Below are positions 45,650 through 56,158 of a stretch of 64,000 nucleotides of DNA, piece after piece. The stretch covers positions 1 to 64,000 of the forward strand of contig CAJJCJ010000009.1 in the NCBI GenBank assembly GCA_905182645.1. The letters run 5' to 3'. Each line of letters begins with the position of its first letter. Positions within the stretch are counted from its first letter, which is position 1. Source of the DNA: an uncultured Sulfitobacter sp. (GTDB lineage Bacteria > Pseudomonadota > Alphaproteobacteria > Rhodobacterales > Rhodobacteraceae). Position numbers and translations under genes: made by a program. The notes beneath the pieces are model-generated. The model saw only the letters and a list, made by a program, of their open reading frames with translations, was not told the origin of the DNA and searched no databases.

Positions 45650-47070
45650 ACGTGCTTTGGACAGCGGCCGATGCGGCTGCGGCGACGGGTGGCAAGGTCA
45701 CTGGTGATTGGAAAGCGCTCGGCGTGTCGATTGATACGCGCACGATTGCGGCAGGTGATTTTTTTGTCGCGCTGAAGGATATTCGCGACGGACACGACTT
45801 TGTTGCCATGGCCTTGGACAAGGGAGCTGCAGCCGCTTTGGTCACGCACCGCCCTGACGGTGTTGCCGCCGATGCACCGTTGTTGGTTGTTGCCGATGTG
45901 CTGGCAGCACTCGAGGCCTTGGGCCGCGCTGCGCGTGCGCGCACCAGCGCAAAAATCGTTGGTATCACCGGATCAGTCGGCAAAACTTCGACCAAAGAAA
46001 TGCTCCGTACCGTGTTGACCCCACAAGGCAAAACCCATGCAGCCGAGGCATCTTATAACAACCACTGGGGCGTGCCGCTGACGCTGGCGCGGATGCCTGC
46101 GGATACGCAGTTTGCCGTGATCGAGATCGGCATGAGCAACCCGGGCGAGATTGGACCGCTTGCGAAAATGGCCCAGTTGAGTGTGGCGATGGTCACCACC
46201 GTGGCCGCCGCGCATCTAGAGGCATTTGAGAACGTATCAGGCATCGCGGTTGAGAAATCCGCGATCTTCGACGGGTTGGTGTCGGGCGGGATTGCGGTCC
46301 TGAACGGCGACATTCCAACAACGGGAATTTTGCAGGAAAAGGCAGCCGCTTGTGGGGCCAAACAAGTCTTGTTTGGGATGCACGGCGCTGATTGGCAGGC
46401 GACCGATGTGCGGCTAACAGGTGACGCCACTGTTGTTTGCGCCGCACATGCAGGCACCGAATATTTGTTTAAGTTGGGCTTGCCTGGCAGGCATTTTGCG
46501 ATGAATGCTGTAGGGGTTTTGGCCGTTGTTGACGCGCTTGGCGCGGATGTGGGGCAGGCGTCGCGCGACATTGCAAAATGGGCGCCACCCGATGGGCGCG
46601 GCACCCGCGAAGTCGTCGTGCTCGACGCGGCAGTGCCTGACGATACGCTGAACCTAATTGATGATGCGTTCAACGCAAACCCTACGTCGATGACCGCAAG
46701 CCTAGAAGTATTGGCCGCCGCCAGCCCCCGCGATAACGTGGGTCTAATCATCAAAGGCCGCCGCATTGCGGTGCTGGGTGATATGTTGGAACTCGGCCCG
46801 TCCGAGCATGAAATGCACCGCGCCATCGCGCATGACAAATTCCTGCAGAGCTTGGACATAGTGCACTGTGTTGGGCCGCGCATGCAGCACCTTCACCACG
46901 CTTTGCCAGAGGGTCAGCGCGGCGAATGGACGATTGATGCCGTCGAAATGACCGCCCAAATCGGGCGACTGCTGGATGCGGGTGATGTGGTGCTGGTGAA
47001 GGGATCAAAGGGCAGTAAAGTGTCCCTAGTCGTTGACGCGATCCGTAAACTCGGGCATCGCAACGCCTAA
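45646..47070 (+). CDS. murF: UDP-MurNAc-tripeptide-D-Ala-D-Ala ligase
   Basis: MurF attaches D-Ala-D-Ala to complete UDP-MurNAc-pentapeptide. The 474-residue protein has VSIDTRTIAAGDFFVALKD, VGITGSVGKTSTKEMLRTVL (P-loop), SYNNHWGVPLTLARMP, EIGMSNPGEI and DDAFNANPTSMTASLEVL. The order after murE is standard. Confidence 0.95.
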   Translation: MNVLWTAADAAAATGGKVTGDWKALGVSIDTRTIAAGDFFVALKDIRDGHDFVAMALDKGAAAALVTHRPDGVAADAPLLVVADVLAALEALGRAARARTSAKIVGITGSVGKTSTKEMLRTVLTPQGKTHAAEASYNNHWGVPLTLARMPADTQFAVIEIGMSNPGEIGPLAKMAQLSVAMVTTVAAAHLEAFENVSGIAVEKSAIFDGLVSGGIAVLNGDIPTTGILQEKAAACGAKQVLFGMHGADWQATDVRLTGDATVVCAAHAGTEYLFKLGLPGRHFAMNAVGVLAVVDALGADVGQASRDIAKWAPPDGRGTREVVVLDAAVPDDTLNLIDDAFNANPTSMTASLEVLAAASPRDNVGLIIKGRRIAVLGDMLELGPSEHEMHRAIAHDKFLQSLDIVHCVGPRMQHLHHALPEGQRGEWTIDAVEMTAQIGRLLDAGDVVLVKGSKGSKVSLVVDAIRKLGHRNA

Positions 47071-47101
47071 GACTTGAACACGAATACAAAGGTTTTTGAT
47101 T

Positions 47102-48184
47102 ATGCTTTATTGGTTAACAGCGCTTTCTGATGGTGGCGATTTCTTTAACCTGTTTCGGTACATCACATTCCGCGCTGGCGGGGCGTTCATGACCGCACTT
47201 GTTTTCGGGTTCATCTTTGGGCTGCCGTTAATCAACGTTCTGCGCCGCAAACAAGGCAAGGGCCAGCCAATCCGCGAAGACGGCCCCGAAGGGCATTTCG
47301 CCAAAGCAGGCACCCCTACGATGGGTGGCCTGCTGATCGTCGGCGCGCTGACATTCTCCACGCTGCTTTGGGCACGCTTGGACAATCCGTTCATCTGGAT
47401 GGTTTTGTTCGTGACACTGTCATTTGCGGCAATCGGGTTTGCAGACGATTACGCAAAAGTATCAAAGCAAACGACAGCAGGTGTGTCCGGTAGAGTGCGG
47501 ATTTTGCTCGGCCTTTTGATTGCAGCCATAGCAGGATACTGGGCGGCGCAATATCATCCGGCGGGCCTACAAAACCAACTGGCAGTGCCAGTTTTGAAGG
47601 ATACACTGCTGAACCTCGGCGTCATGTTCATCCCCTTTGCAGTCATCGTGATCGTTGGGTCGGCCAACGCAGTGAACCTGACAGACGGACTTGACGGCTT
47701 GGCAATTATGCCCGTGATGATCGCAGCCGCCACGTTCGGGATCATCTCCTACGCGGTCGGGCGGACCGACTTCACCCAATATCTAGACCTGCATTATGTG
47801 GCTGATACCGGCGAGATCCTGATCTTCTGCATGGCGCTCATCGGCGGAGGCCTCGGGTTCCTGTGGTACAACGCACCACCCGCCGCCGTCTTCATGGGCG
47901 ACACAGGGTCCTTGGCCTTGGGCGGCGCACTCGGCGCAATCGCAGTCGCCACCAAGCACGAGATCGTCCTCGCAATCGTCGGCGGCGTTTTCGTGGTCGA
48001 GGCCCTCTCAGTCATCATCCAAGTCGTGTATTTCAAATGGTCCGGCAAACGCGTGTTCCTGATGGCGCCAATCCACCACCACTACGAGAAAAAGGGCTGG
48101 GCCGAACCTCAAATCGTCATCCGGTTCTGGATCGTCTCGCTCATACTCGCGATGATTGGCTTAGCGACGCTCAAAGTAAGATAA
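47102..48184 (+). CDS. mraY: Phospho-MurNAc-pentapeptide translocase
   Basis: MraY transfers phospho-MurNAc-pentapeptide to undecaprenyl phosphate, making lipid I at the inner membrane. The 360-residue protein has about ten membrane segments and the catalytic motifs [20 protein letters not shown] (Asp pair), [10 protein letters not shown] and [16 protein letters not shown] (written as [12 protein letters not shown] in the family). The ATG at 47102 follows AAAGG. It is the last gene before an unusual intergenic segment. Confidence 0.95.
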   Translation: MLYWLTALSDGGDFFNLFRYITFRAGGAFMTALVFGFIFGLPLINVLRRKQGKGQPIREDGPEGHFAKAGTPTMGGLLIVGALTFSTLLWARLDNPFIWMVLFVTLSFAAIGFADDYAKVSKQTTAGVSGRVRILLGLLIAAIAGYWAAQYHPAGLQNQLAVPVLKDTLLNLGVMFIPFAVIVIVGSANAVNLTDGLDGLAIMPVMIAAATFGIISYAVGRTDFTQYLDLHYVADTGEILIFCMALIGGGLGFLWYNAPPAAVFMGDTGSLALGGALGAIAVATKHEIVLAIVGGVFVVEALSVIIQVVYFKWSGKRVFLMAPIHHHYEKKGWAEPQIVIRFWIVSLILAMIGLATLKVR

Positions 48185-48375
48185 GCCCTCCCCACAAACG
48201 CCAAGCGCGGCGAATCGTCATTTGTGGTGGCATCCGCGTGCGTTCAGTAAGCCCTCCCCACAATCGATACGTTCGGCGGAACGCCAAGCAGCGCCCGAAC
48301 CGCCCCGTCACGTCGAAGGCGTGCATGCGCACGACGGGCGGGCGCTTCGCACCAACCCTCGGTTCGGGCGCTGCT
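48182..48375. repeat. Direct repeats and a 16-bp inverted repeat after mraY
   Basis: The 16-base TAAGCCCTCCCCACAA that starts in the mraY stop codon (48182-48197) is repeated exactly at 48248-48263, and AACGCCAAGC follows each copy. Next comes a perfect 16-bp inverted repeat, AGCAGCGCCCGAACCG (48287-48302) and CGGTTCGGGCGCTGCT (48360-48375). Its 57-base loop holds two nested stems, CCCGTC / GACGGG and CGTGC / GCACG. No T-run follows, so it is not an ordinary terminator. It resembles a mobile or REP-like palindromic insertion within the dcw cluster, or a structured RNA. Confidence 0.65.
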
Positions 48376-48438
48376 CTATCCGCTTCCCCATATGGTTGAT
48401 CCTGTCTATGGTTTGCAGATTAACCGTAGGAATTTCAT

Positions 48439-49344
48439 TTGACCGAATTTTTTGCCGCAAATCAAAATATGATCATTCTCGTTGGGCTGATCTCAGGTAT
48501 CCTTGGGATTGCAGCTTTTGGTTCCGCATTACGCCGCTGGTATCGCGGCACCCCCACGGCGGTCACGGTCACAAACTCTGCAGCTCTCATTCCCGCTCGT
48601 AGGCCCAACCTCATCGAAATGAACCCCAGCGAATTTACTGTATGGACATCCGAATTACGCGAAACGGCCTACACCGAGCCCGACAAATTGCACGGGCCAG
48701 CGCTTATCGCTCTCGAAGATAAAATCACTGACCTGACCCGCCAACTTGCAAACCCAGAAGAGGCGCTTGCGCAGCAACACGCGATTATCATCAGCTTGGA
48801 AGAAAAGCTAAGCCGCTTTGGCAACGACATCGGCGGCGACCGCATCGCCGCGGCCAAACCCGCCCTAGAAGCAAGCGACTATTCCATCGCCGATGATATC
48901 TTCGCAGAAATCGAAGCCCGCGAAGAAATCGCCGTGCAAAATGCTGCCCGCGCCCCATTCGGACGCGGCGAAGTCGCCGAAGCCCAAGTGCGCTGGCAAG
49001 ACGCCTACACCCACTATAAACGCGCCGCCGCCCTGCACGAAACAACCGACCACCTCGAATCCCACGCCCGCATGACTTGGCGCTTGGCGAAAGGCGACGA
49101 AGCCGTCGCAGTGAACGAAAAAGTCCTCGCTTTGGTGAAAGCTGAATTTGGCGAACAAAGCCATGATTATGCCACCCGCTTCAACAACCTTGGTGTGAAT
49201 ATGGCTTATCAGGATAGGTTCACCGAGGCCCGCGATCTGCTCGAACAGGCCCTTTCCATCTGCAAGGCGACCCTGGCTGCAGATCATCGTGATATTGCTG
49301 GAAACGAACAAAACCTCACCGCTGTTATCGCCAAAATGGCCTAA
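48439..49344 (+). CDS. Membrane-anchored TPR-like protein between mraY and murD
   Basis: The 301-residue product of no known family starts at TTG (GTAGGA upstream; an ATG 30 bases later is the alternative). It has one N-terminal membrane segment (MIILVGLISGILGIAAFGSA, about 11-30), a linker, and a helical C-terminal part with tetratricopeptide-like repeats (ARAPFGRGEVAEAQVRWQDA, then NNLGVNMAYQDRFTEARDLL). Such repeats mediate protein binding; topology would place them in the cytoplasm or periplasm depending on orientation. TPR repeats of this kind end ...AADHRDIAGNEQNLTAVIAK. It interrupts the standard order of cell-wall genes; a division or wall role is only guilt by association. Confidence 0.75.
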   Translation: MTEFFAANQNMIILVGLISGILGIAAFGSALRRWYRGTPTAVTVTNSAALIPARRPNLIEMNPSEFTVWTSELRETAYTEPDKLHGPALIALEDKITDLTRQLANPEEALAQQHAIIISLEEKLSRFGNDIGGDRIAAAKPALEASDYSIADDIFAEIEAREEIAVQNAARAPFGRGEVAEAQVRWQDAYTHYKRAAALHETTDHLESHARMTWRLAKGDEAVAVNEKVLALVKAEFGEQSHDYATRFNNLGVNMAYQDRFTEARDLLEQALSICKATLAADHRDIAGNEQNLTAVIAKMA

Positions 49345-49467
49345 TCTGAACCGCTAAATTCGGCATATGCAAAACTTATGCGAAACATATATGAACATTT
49401 CCTCTGTGGCCTTGTTTTTGGGCCACGCTGACGGCACTGTCTGCAAAACGTAAATAAGGGTGTGGCA

Positions 49468-50868
49468 ATGATTCCAGTACAGGGTTTAGACGGGCAAACC
49501 GTCGCAGTTTTGGGGCTTGGTCGGTCGGGTAAGGCCGCTGTTTTAGCACTCCAAGAAGGCGGTGTCACAGCCGTCGTTTGGGACGATGGTGCCGCAGCGC
49601 GGGACGCCGCGCAAGCCGACGGATTCACCCTGCGTGACCTGACCAAATCAGGTGGTTTTGACGGTATCGCCCGCCTGATCGTCAGCCCTGGAATCCCGCA
49701 TTTATATCCCGCCCCCAACCCGATCATCGCCGCTGCTTGGCGCGCTGGTGTGCCTGTCGACAACGATATTGGTCTGTTTTTTCAATCTTTTGCCACCGAC
49801 GAATGGTCCGGCTACACGACCATGCCGCGCGTTATTGCCGTGACCGGATCAAATGGTAAATCCACGACCAGCGCCCTGATCCACCACATCGTGTCTGAAA
49901 ATGGTCGCGCCACACAACTTGCAGGCAATATTGGCCGTGGCGTGTTGGATATTGATCCCGCCCATGACGGCGAAGTCATCGTGTTGGAACTGTCATCCTA
50001 CCAAACCGACCTTGCGCGCGCATTAACTCCTGACGTGGCCGTGTTAACCAATATTTCACCAGATCACCTCGACCGTCATGCGGGGCTAGGCGGCTATTTC
50101 GCAGCCAAGCGCCGCTTGTTTTCCGAAGGCGGACCAGACCGCTGTATTATCTGCATGGACGACCCAGAAGGCCAATATTTGGCTAACCAAATGGCGATGG
50201 GTGCGACTGACGATCGCGTCATTCAAGTATCGTCCGGCCAGAAATTAGAACACGCCGCTTGGTCCGTGTTTGCGCGCAAAGGATTCCTGTCCGAATACCG
50301 CAAGGGCCGCCAAGTGACATCAATCGATCTGCGCAACATCCCTGGACTGCCCGGTGCCCACAACCACCAAAACGCCTGCGCCGCCTACGCCGCCTGCCGA
50401 ACTTTAGGCTTTAGTCCCAAGACGATAGAGGCCGCGATGCGCAGCTTCGGTGGCTTGCCACATCGGTCGCAATTGGTTGGTGAAAAAGATGGTGTCTGGT
50501 TTGTGAATGACAGCAAGGCGACCAATATCGATAGCGCCGCCAAGGCGTTGCAGGCGTTTCCAAAGATTCGTTGGATTTGTGGCGGTTTGCAAAAAGACGG
50601 CGGGTTGGCTGCGCTATTGCCGCATGTTGGCGCTGTGCAAAAAGCCTATGTGATTGGTCGTGACGCCGATGATTTTGCTCGTCAATTGGTCGGTGTCGAA
50701 ACTGTTGTGTGCGGAACGATGGAGGCGGCCGTGGCGGCGGCAGCGGCGGATGCTGTGGCGGGTGATGTTGTGCTATTGGCGCCTGCGTGTGCCAGCTTTG
50801 ATCAATACGATAGTTTTGAGACGCGCGGCGATGATTTTATGGCGCAGGTCCAAGTGGTGATGGGTTAA
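49468..50868 (+). CDS. murD: UDP-MurNAc-L-alanine:D-glutamate ligase
   Basis: MurD adds D-Glu to UDP-MurNAc-L-Ala. The 466-residue protein has [20 protein letters not shown] at the N-terminus, [20 protein letters not shown] (P-loop), [23 protein letters not shown] and [18 protein letters not shown]. The ATG at 49468 follows AAGGG. It is a new segment after the TPR gene, 123 bases downstream of it. Confidence 0.95.
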   Translation: MIPVQGLDGQTVAVLGLGRSGKAAVLALQEGGVTAVVWDDGAAARDAAQADGFTLRDLTKSGGFDGIARLIVSPGIPHLYPAPNPIIAAAWRAGVPVDNDIGLFFQSFATDEWSGYTTMPRVIAVTGSNGKSTTSALIHHIVSENGRATQLAGNIGRGVLDIDPAHDGEVIVLELSSYQTDLARALTPDVAVLTNISPDHLDRHAGLGGYFAAKRRLFSEGGPDRCIICMDDPEGQYLANQMAMGATDDRVIQVSSGQKLEHAAWSVFARKGFLSEYRKGRQVTSIDLRNIPGLPGAHNHQNACAAYAACRTLGFSPKTIEAAMRSFGGLPHRSQLVGEKDGVWFVNDSKATNIDSAAKALQAFPKIRWICGGLQKDGGLAALLPHVGAVQKAYVIGRDADDFARQLVGVETVVCGTMEAAVAAAAADAVAGDVVLLAPACASFDQYDSFETRGDDFMAQVQVVMG

Positions 50869-50876
50869 AACCTATC

Positions 50877-52046
50877 CTACAACTGGATCGCTTGGCCTGC
50901 TGCCCAACCCGACGACCATGCCCATTGGAAGTTGTAACCGCCTAGCCAGCCTGTCACATCCACACATTCCCCGATGAAATACAGGTTTGGCATTGTCTTG
51001 GTTGCCATGGTTTTTGAGCTTAGGTTATCAGTGTTCACGCCGCCAAGCGTGACTTCGGCGGTGCGGTATCCTTCTGAACCTGACGGTGTAATGTCCCAGT
51101 TTGACAGCGTGTCAGTGACCGATTGGAGGCTGGCGTCGGAGCGGTCACCGAGGTTGCCTGATAGGTCCATGATGTCGGCCAGATAACTGACAAGTCTTGC
51201 GGGCAGGTGTTGTGAAATGACCGTGGTAAGCGCTTTGCGGCCCATCGGGATGCGCACATCGCGCAAGGCTGTGTAGAGGTCGATCTGCGGAATGAGGTTG
51301 GTGCGGATGGCCTCGCCTTCGTGCCAATAAGACGACGCTTGCAGGATCGCGGGGCCGGACAGCCCACGGTGGGTGAATAGCAGCGCCTCGTCGAAACTGG
51401 TGCAACTGGCGGTGATCCGCGCGGGCAGGGCGGTACCTGCGAGCGGCTTGAACCGGTCATCGGTGAAGGTCAGTGGCACTAGGCCCGGGCGCGGCGTGAT
51501 CACGTCGAGGCCGAATTGAGTAGCCACTTGGTAACTAAGGCCTGTCGCGCCCATTTTGGGGATCGATTTACCCCCTGATGACATGACCAGATTGGTGGCG
51601 GTGATCGTATGGGGCGTGCCGTCTTTGATCACTTGCACGATGAAGTGGGTGCCGTTGTGACTTATGTCTCCAACCTCGGTCTGTAGCCAAAGCTGTGCGC
51701 CTGACATTTCAGTGTGAAGCATCGCGATGATGTCTTTGGCTGAATTGTCGCAAAACAGCTGACCTAGTGATTTCTCGTGATAGGCGATCCCGTGGGAGGA
51801 CACGAGATTGATGAAATCCCACTGGGTATAGCGTTTGAGCGCGGATTTCGCAAAATGTGGGTTTGCCGATAGGAAATTGGCCGCTGTCGTACCCATGTTC
51901 GTGAAATTGCAGCGCCCGCCGCCAGAAATCCGGATTTTGTCGCCCGCTGCTTTTGCGTGGTCGATGATCAGGACGCCGCTGCCTGCGTGGGCGGCGCACA
52001 TCATGCCTGCGGCACCTGCGCCGATGATAAGGGTTTTAACTTGCAT
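50877..52046 (-). CDS. HI0933/YhiN-family FAD-dependent oxidoreductase (BaiN-like)
   Basis: The 389-residue flavoprotein has the dinucleotide-binding motif LIIGAGAAGMMCAAHAG, ISGGGRCNFTNMG, VMSSGGKSIPKMGATGLSY, THRGLSGPAILQASSYW, TLGGVNTDNL and the C-terminal NLYFIGECVDVTGWLGGYNF. The family contains reductases of steroid or unknown substrates; the role in this organism is unknown. It is inserted on the opposite strand inside the dcw cluster, convergent with murD (8 bases apart) and divergent from ftsW. Confidence 0.88.
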   Translation of the reverse strand: MQVKTLIIGAGAAGMMCAAHAGSGVLIIDHAKAAGDKIRISGGGRCNFTNMGTTAANFLSANPHFAKSALKRYTQWDFINLVSSHGIAYHEKSLGQLFCDNSAKDIIAMLHTEMSGAQLWLQTEVGDISHNGTHFIVQVIKDGTPHTITATNLVMSSGGKSIPKMGATGLSYQVATQFGLDVITPRPGLVPLTFTDDRFKPLAGTALPARITASCTSFDEALLFTHRGLSGPAILQASSYWHEGEAIRTNLIPQIDLYTALRDVRIPMGRKALTTVISQHLPARLVSYLADIMDLSGNLGDRSDASLQSVTDTLSNWDITPSGSEGYRTAEVTLGGVNTDNLSSKTMATKTMPNLYFIGECVDVTGWLGGYNFQWAWSSGWAAGQAIQL

Positions 52047-52091
52047 GGCATGCAGGTGCCGCGAAAACGTGTGTTTTGCAAGAGGCGCAAA

Positions 52092-52117
52092 TGTCGGAGC
52101 CTCCGGCGCGGATATTT
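52092..52117 (+). repeat. Dispersed intergenic motif, copy 2
   Basis: TGTCGGAGCCTCCGGCGC followed by GGATATTT matches the copy at 34178-34203 in 21 or so positions and is again in an intergenic gap, between the flavoprotein gene and ftsW. The rest of 52047-52241 shows no other feature except that it must contain the ftsW promoter. Confidence 0.5.
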
Positions 52118-52241
52118 GTAAAGCAAAGAGGCGGGAAGTGGCGCACCCACAATTTGCGGTAGAAATAGGGGGGCAAACGCGCTAGAACTGATGTTAGACC
52201 CGAAAAATCGGGCGATTTGAGGCAGTATTGGCGGTAATCCC

Positions 52242-53408
52242 ATGACAGAAATGGTCTATGGCACGGTCCCGGTTTATGCGGGTGACCCTATTCTCCCACG
52301 GTGGTGGCGGACAATTGACAAATGGACAATGGGCTGTGTGCTGATGCTGTTTGGCATTGGTTTGCTGCTGGGGTTGGCGTCGTCGCCCCCATTGGCCAGC
52401 AAAAACGGGCTTGAGCCGTTTCATTATGTAAGCCGTCAGGCGGTCTTTGGTGGGTTGGCGATGATTGCTATGCTGCTGACGTCGATGATGACCCCGCAGT
52501 TGGTCCGGCGCTTGGCAATTCTTGGATTTTTGGTCGCTTTTGTTGCCCTGATGGGCTTGCCGTTTTTCGGCACGGATTTCGGCAAAGGGGCGGTGCGTTG
52601 GTATTCGCTTGGCTTTGCATCGTTGCAGCCGTCGGAATTTCTTAAGCCCGGGTTTGTGGTCATGGCTGCGTGGCTGATGGCTGCCGCGCTTGAGATTGGT
52701 GGTCCGCCGGGTCGTTTGTATTCGTTCATCCTGACGATTGTGATTTGCACGTTTCTGGCGTTGCAGCCTGATTTCGGTCAAGCTGCCCTCGTGCTATTTT
52801 CATGGGGTGTGATGTATTTTGTCGCTGGTGCGCCGATGTTATTGCTTGCGGGGGTTTGCGCCGGAGTTGTCGCGGTTGGCTGGTTTGCTTATGCTAATTC
52901 CGAACATTTTGCCCGTCGGATTGACGGGTTTCTGAGCCCTGATTTGGACCCGACGACCCAGCTAGGCTATGCAACCAATGCGATCCGCGAAGGTGGGTTC
53001 TTTGGTGTTGGTGTCGGTGAAGGCCAAGTGAAGTGGTCGCTGCCCGATGCGCATACGGATTTCATTATTGCGGTTGCCGCCGAAGAATACGGGCTGATCT
53101 GTGTGCTTGTGATTATTGGGCTGTATAGTGTGATTGTCGTGCGCAGCCTGCTGCGTTTGCTCAAAGAGCGTGATCCGTTCATCCGCTTTGCCGGTACTGG
53201 CTTGGCTTGTGCGTTTGGCGTGCAGGCGATGATTAACATGGGGGTGGCTGTACGGTTGCTGCCGGCCAAGGGCATGACGCTGCCGTTTGTCAGCTATGGT
53301 GGCTCGTCGATCATTGCTGGCGGCATTGCGATGGGCATGTTGCTGGCGTTTACCCGCACCCGTCCGCAAGGTGAAATTGGTGATATTTTGATGCGTCGTG
53401 GCCGATGA
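52242..53408 (+). CDS. ftsW: Septal peptidoglycan polymerase FtsW
   Basis: FtsW polymerises lipid II at the septum as a SEDS glycosyltransferase together with FtsI. The 388-residue protein has about ten membrane segments and the family motifs [37 protein letters not shown] (the Asp is the catalytic site of SEDS enzymes), [19 protein letters not shown] and [15 protein letters not shown]. It overlaps murG by 4 bases. Confidence 0.95.
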   Translation: MTEMVYGTVPVYAGDPILPRWWRTIDKWTMGCVLMLFGIGLLLGLASSPPLASKNGLEPFHYVSRQAVFGGLAMIAMLLTSMMTPQLVRRLAILGFLVAFVALMGLPFFGTDFGKGAVRWYSLGFASLQPSEFLKPGFVVMAAWLMAAALEIGGPPGRLYSFILTIVICTFLALQPDFGQAALVLFSWGVMYFVAGAPMLLLAGVCAGVVAVGWFAYANSEHFARRIDGFLSPDLDPTTQLGYATNAIREGGFFGVGVGEGQVKWSLPDAHTDFIIAVAAEEYGLICVLVIIGLYSVIVVRSLLRLLKERDPFIRFAGTGLACAFGVQAMINMGVAVRLLPAKGMTLPFVSYGGSSIIAGGIAMGMLLAFTRTRPQGEIGDILMRRGR

Positions 53409-54493
53409 CAAAGTTACTTGTGATTGCCGCTGGTGGCACGGGCGGCCATATGTTTCCCGCCCAAGCATTGGCCGAGGCGATGTTGGCCCGTGGCTGGCGC
53501 GTTAAGCTGTCGACCGATGATCGTGGCGCCCGTTATGCGGGCGGGTTTCCCAATGCGGTCGAGATTAACGTGGTGAAGTCAGCGACGTTTGCCCGCGGTG
53601 GGATTGCGGCGAAGCTGGCTGTACCGTTCCGCATTCTGGCGGGTATTGGTGGTGCAAAGTGGCGCATGTTTCGTGAAAAACCGGACGTTGTTGTAGGCTT
53701 TGGCGGTTATCCCGCGATCCCGGCGATGGTGGCTGCGTACATTCACCGTGTGCCGCGCATGATTCATGAACAAAACGGCGTTTTGGGTCGCGTGAACCAA
53801 GTGTTTGCCAAGCGCGTGCATACCGTGGCTTGCGGCACATGGCCGACTGAATTGCCCGACGGTGTGATCGGTGTTGATGTGGGTAATCCTGTGCGTGCAG
53901 CGATCTTGGACCGCGCTGGTGCCGGATACATTCCGCCCGGTGACTACCCGATGTCGATCCTCGTGATGGGCGGCAGTCAGGGTGCGCGGATTTTGTCTGA
54001 TGTTGTCCCTGAGGCGATTGCGAGCCTGCCGAAAGAGCTGCGCCAAAATATCCGTGTGGCCCATCAGGCCCGCGCTGAAGACGGGATGCGCGTCGCGACA
54101 TATTATGCGGATGCAGGCATTGATGCTAATGTGCAGCCGTTTTTTGATGACGTGCCAAAGCGGATGTCAGAGGCGCAATTGGTGATTACGCGGGCTGGCG
54201 CATCGACGATTGCTGATCTGACAGTGATCGGGCGCCCTGCGATTTTTGTGCCACTGGCGGCGGCTATTCGCGATGAGCAGACAGCCAACGCCCGCCAGAT
54301 GGTTGATGCAGGTGCCGCGATTTTGATGCCTGAAAGCGAATTCACTGCGCCGGCTTTGGCGGAACAAATCATGGCTGTTTTGACCGACGGTGCTGCCGCT
54401 TTGAAAATGTCTCAATTGGCCACGGGATGTGGTAAACCCGATGCAACCGAGCGCCTTGTGGCGCTGGTCGAAGATTTGGCCGCTAAAGAATAA
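53405..54493 (+). CDS. murG: Undecaprenyldiphospho-muramoylpentapeptide GlcNAc transferase
   Basis: MurG adds GlcNAc to lipid I, making lipid II on the inner face of the membrane. The 362-residue GT28 protein has [20 protein letters not shown] (UDP-sugar loop), [56 protein letters not shown] and [20 protein letters not shown]. The start overlaps ftsW; murC follows 13 bases after the stop. Confidence 0.96.
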   Translation: MTKLLVIAAGGTGGHMFPAQALAEAMLARGWRVKLSTDDRGARYAGGFPNAVEINVVKSATFARGGIAAKLAVPFRILAGIGGAKWRMFREKPDVVVGFGGYPAIPAMVAAYIHRVPRMIHEQNGVLGRVNQVFAKRVHTVACGTWPTELPDGVIGVDVGNPVRAAILDRAGAGYIPPGDYPMSILVMGGSQGARILSDVVPEAIASLPKELRQNIRVAHQARAEDGMRVATYYADAGIDANVQPFFDDVPKRMSEAQLVITRAGASTIADLTVIGRPAIFVPLAAAIRDEQTANARQMVDAGAAILMPESEFTAPALAEQIMAVLTDGAAALKMSQLATGCGKPDATERLVALVEDLAAKE

Positions 54494-54506
54494 AGAAAGA
54501 CGAGTT

Positions 54507-55907
54507 ATGAACGCGACTGCAACCAAACTTCCCCTTGATGTGGGGCCGATCCACTTTGTCGGCATTGGCGGCATCGGCATGTCTGGTATTGCTGAAGTCC
54601 TGTTGGAGCATGGCTATACAGTGCAGGGATCCGACCTTAAATCGACGCCGATCACCGACCGTTTGGTTAAGCTTGGCGCGATTGTTTTTGAAGGACAGGT
54701 GGCTGCGAACTTGGCAGATGCAGAGGTTGTCGTAATCTCATCGGCGATCAAAACGGGCAACCCAGAGCTGGACGAAGCGCGCAGCAAAGGCCTGCCGATT
54801 GTCCGCCGCGCCGAAATGTTGGCCGAACTGATGCGCTTAAAATCAAACGTCGCCGTTGCCGGAACGCACGGCAAAACGACGACCACGACAATGGTTGCCG
54901 CGCTGCTGGATGAGGGCGGGATTGATCCGACGGTCATAAACGGCGGCATTATTCACGCCTATGGTTCCAACGCCCGTATGGGGCAGGGCGAATGGATGGT
55001 GGTTGAAGCCGACGAGAGTGACGGCACGTTTAATCGTCTGCCCGCGACCATCGCCATCGTGACCAACATTGACCCTGAACATATGGATCACTGGGGCACG
55101 ATCGAGAACTTGCGTCAGGGGTTTTATGATTTTGTGTCGGGCATTCCATTCTACGGGCTGGCTGTGTGCTGCACCGACAACGCTGAGGTACAGGCGCTGG
55201 TTGGAAAGCTGACAGATCGCCGTGTGACGACCTATGGCTTTAATGCTCAGGCAGATGTGCGCGCAGTAAACTTGCATTATAGGGCAGGCGTCGCCCATTT
55301 TGATGTGGCGTTGCAGGCCGAAGGTGACATTATTGAGGGCTGCGAATTGCCGATGCCTGGTGACCACAACGTCAGCAATGCGCTGTCTGCGGTGGCTGTC
55401 GCACGTCATTTGGGGCTTAAGAAAGATGAAATCCGCAAAGCGCTAAAGGAATTTGGCGGCGTAAACCGTCGCTTTACGAAGGTGGGCGAAGTGAATGGTG
55501 TCACGATTATTGATGATTACGGTCATCATCCGGTAGAAATCACGGCGGTCTTAAAGGCGGCTCGTCAAGCCAGTGAAGGCCGCGTAATCGCTGTGCATCA
55601 ACCGCACCGCTATACCCGTTTGCACCACCATTTTGATGAATTTTGCGCCTGTTTTAACGATGCCGATGTTGTTGGCATTGCTGATGTCTATTCTGCAGGT
55701 GAGGACGTGATTGAAGGTGCGACCCGTGATGATCTGGTTGCTGGCCTGATCCGCCACGGTCACCGTCATGCGAGTGCTGTGGCATCCGAGGATGATCTTG
55801 AACGGCTGGTGCGCGAACAGGCGAAACCTGGCGACATGGTTGTTTGTCTTGGCGCGGGTACGATTGGAGCATGGGCGATTGGACTGCCTGATCGCCTGAA
55901 AAAATGA
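54507..55907 (+). CDS. murC: UDP-N-acetylmuramate-L-alanine ligase
   Basis: MurC attaches L-alanine to UDP-MurNAc. The 466-residue protein has [40 protein letters not shown] (P-loop), [40 protein letters not shown] and [18 protein letters not shown]. The ATG at 54507 (AAAGACGAG upstream) is chosen over in-frame starts inside murG. The stop overlaps the next gene by 4 bases. Confidence 0.95.
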   Translation: MNATATKLPLDVGPIHFVGIGGIGMSGIAEVLLEHGYTVQGSDLKSTPITDRLVKLGAIVFEGQVAANLADAEVVVISSAIKTGNPELDEARSKGLPIVRRAEMLAELMRLKSNVAVAGTHGKTTTTTMVAALLDEGGIDPTVINGGIIHAYGSNARMGQGEWMVVEADESDGTFNRLPATIAIVTNIDPEHMDHWGTIENLRQGFYDFVSGIPFYGLAVCCTDNAEVQALVGKLTDRRVTTYGFNAQADVRAVNLHYRAGVAHFDVALQAEGDIIEGCELPMPGDHNVSNALSAVAVARHLGLKKDEIRKALKEFGGVNRRFTKVGEVNGVTIIDDYGHHPVEITAVLKAARQASEGRVIAVHQPHRYTRLHHHFDEFCACFNDADVVGIADVYSAGEDVIEGATRDDLVAGLIRHGHRHASAVASEDDLERLVREQAKPGDMVVCLGAGTIGAWAIGLPDRLKK

Positions 55908-56158
55908 TGATCTCGCTGGTCATAGGGTGCATCTGGGTGCTGTTGTCTGTGGTTACGGCTTTGCTGCCGATGCACCGCCAATATGTGCCGGGGGTGACGC
56001 TGCTATTGTTGGCACCCGTGTTGATCATTTGGATCGGCGTTGATTTTGGCTGGATCGTCGGTGTGCTGTCGGCTGCCGCGTTTGTGTCGATGTTCCGTAA
56101 TCCGTTGCGATATATTTACGCGCGCATGCGGGGCGAAAAACCGGAGATTCCGAAATGA
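55904..56158 (+). CDS. DUF2484 membrane protein, first copy
   Basis: The 84-residue protein has three predicted membrane segments (about 4-21, 28-46 and 49-62) and the DUF2484 C-terminus [20 protein letters not shown]. This family is found almost only in Rhodobacterales, between murC and murB. It overlaps murC and the second copy by 4 bases each. Function unknown; its position suggests a link to cell-wall synthesis. Confidence 0.85.
   Translation: MMISLVIGCIWVLLSVVTALLPMHRQYVPGVTLLLLAPVLIIWIGVDFGWIVGVLSAAAFVSMFRNPLRYIYARMRGEKPEIPK

Noticed and set aside
47863-48399. Open plus-strand frame over the end of mraY and the palindrome
   Set aside because: Arg/His/Pro-rich translation in an alternative frame of mraY, with no start signals.
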